From assembly GCA_947038745.1 (NCBI GenBank), contig CAMQXE010000061.1:1-7120 (forward strand): a stretch of DNA of 7,120 nucleotides, read 5' to 3'. Below the pieces are notes generated by a model that was not told the origin of the DNA, did no database searches, and saw nothing but the letters and a program-made list of their open reading frames with translations. Made by a program: the position numbers and the translations under genes. Positions 7,047-7,120 of this stretch are shown piece by piece; within the stretch, counting starts at the first letter, position 1, and every line of letters starts with the position of its first letter. This DNA comes from an uncultured Propionibacteriaceae bacterium. GTDB taxonomy: Bacteria; Actinomycetota; Actinomycetes; Propionibacteriales; Propionibacteriaceae.

Positions 7047-7077
7047 TGGTTCAAAAGGTGCACGTTTTGAACCATAT
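7044..7077. repeat. 34-bp near-perfect palindrome, possible recombination site or operator
   Basis: Left arm ATATGGTTCAAAA (7044-7056) and right arm TTTTGAACCATAT (7065-7077) are exact reverse complements flanking an 8-bp core whose inner six bases (GTGCAC) are themselves palindromic; only the G/G pair at 7057 and 7064 breaks symmetry. It lies about 100 bp upstream of the recombinase start, the usual place for a res crossover site or an autoregulatory operator. There is no following T-run to make it a terminator. Confidence 0.6.
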
Positions 7078-7120
7078 GAATGAGCAGGTAGCAAAAAGGG
7101 GCGCCGGTTTATAGTGGTGC

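Noticed and set aside
7081..7120. Minus-strand GC-rich block followed by TTTTT (about 7093-7103), like the 3' half of an intrinsic terminator
   Set aside because: The matching 5' stem half would lie beyond the window edge, so no hairpin can be shown.

Overview
The window looks like a piece of a genomic island in a Gram-negative host with fairly high GC, most likely a Pseudomonas-type gammaproteobacterium. This is inferred from GC-rich coding sequence, codon use and protein flavour; there is no rRNA or housekeeping gene to fix the taxon. All three intact genes lie on the minus strand, so transcription runs from the right end to the left.

Region by region, in transcription order: (1) 6945-7120 is an AT-rich leader carrying a striking 34-bp near-perfect palindrome (two 13-bp arms around an 8-bp core), a TATAAT-like box and three spaced TGGCTC direct repeats. 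It probably holds the promoter and the recombination (res) or operator site of the next gene. (2) 6366-6944 is an intact small serine recombinase of the resolvase/invertase family. (3) 5970-6365 is a gene-poor, AT-rich junction. Its last ~117 bases read as the 3' end of a lost gene that stops 17 nt before the next start codon. (4) 4389-5969 encodes a 526-aa protein with a possible PD-(D/E)XK-like nuclease core in its soluble half and a long glycine-zipper membrane segment in its C-terminal half. (5) 68-4384 encodes a 1438-aa protein with an N-terminal Ycf46-like domain, a complete AAA+ ATPase module, and about 900 residues of leucine-rich-repeat-variant (LRV) solenoid with roughly 28-30 repeats. 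(6) 1-67 holds an 11-bp-stem hairpin just after the operon.

Genes 4 and 5 are separated by 4 nt and are almost certainly co-translated. The pair has the parts of a conflict module: a large ATPase with a long repeat array suited to recognition or scaffolding, plus a membrane-inserting protein that may also be a nuclease. The working hypothesis is an undescribed two-gene (originally perhaps three-gene) defence or membrane-effector system: the LRV solenoid senses or binds a partner and the AAA+ ring remodels or releases the glycine-zipper protein. The architecture is directly visible; the biological role is inference. The adjacent recombinase and the truncated upstream gene indicate that the locus sits in mobile or recently rearranged DNA.
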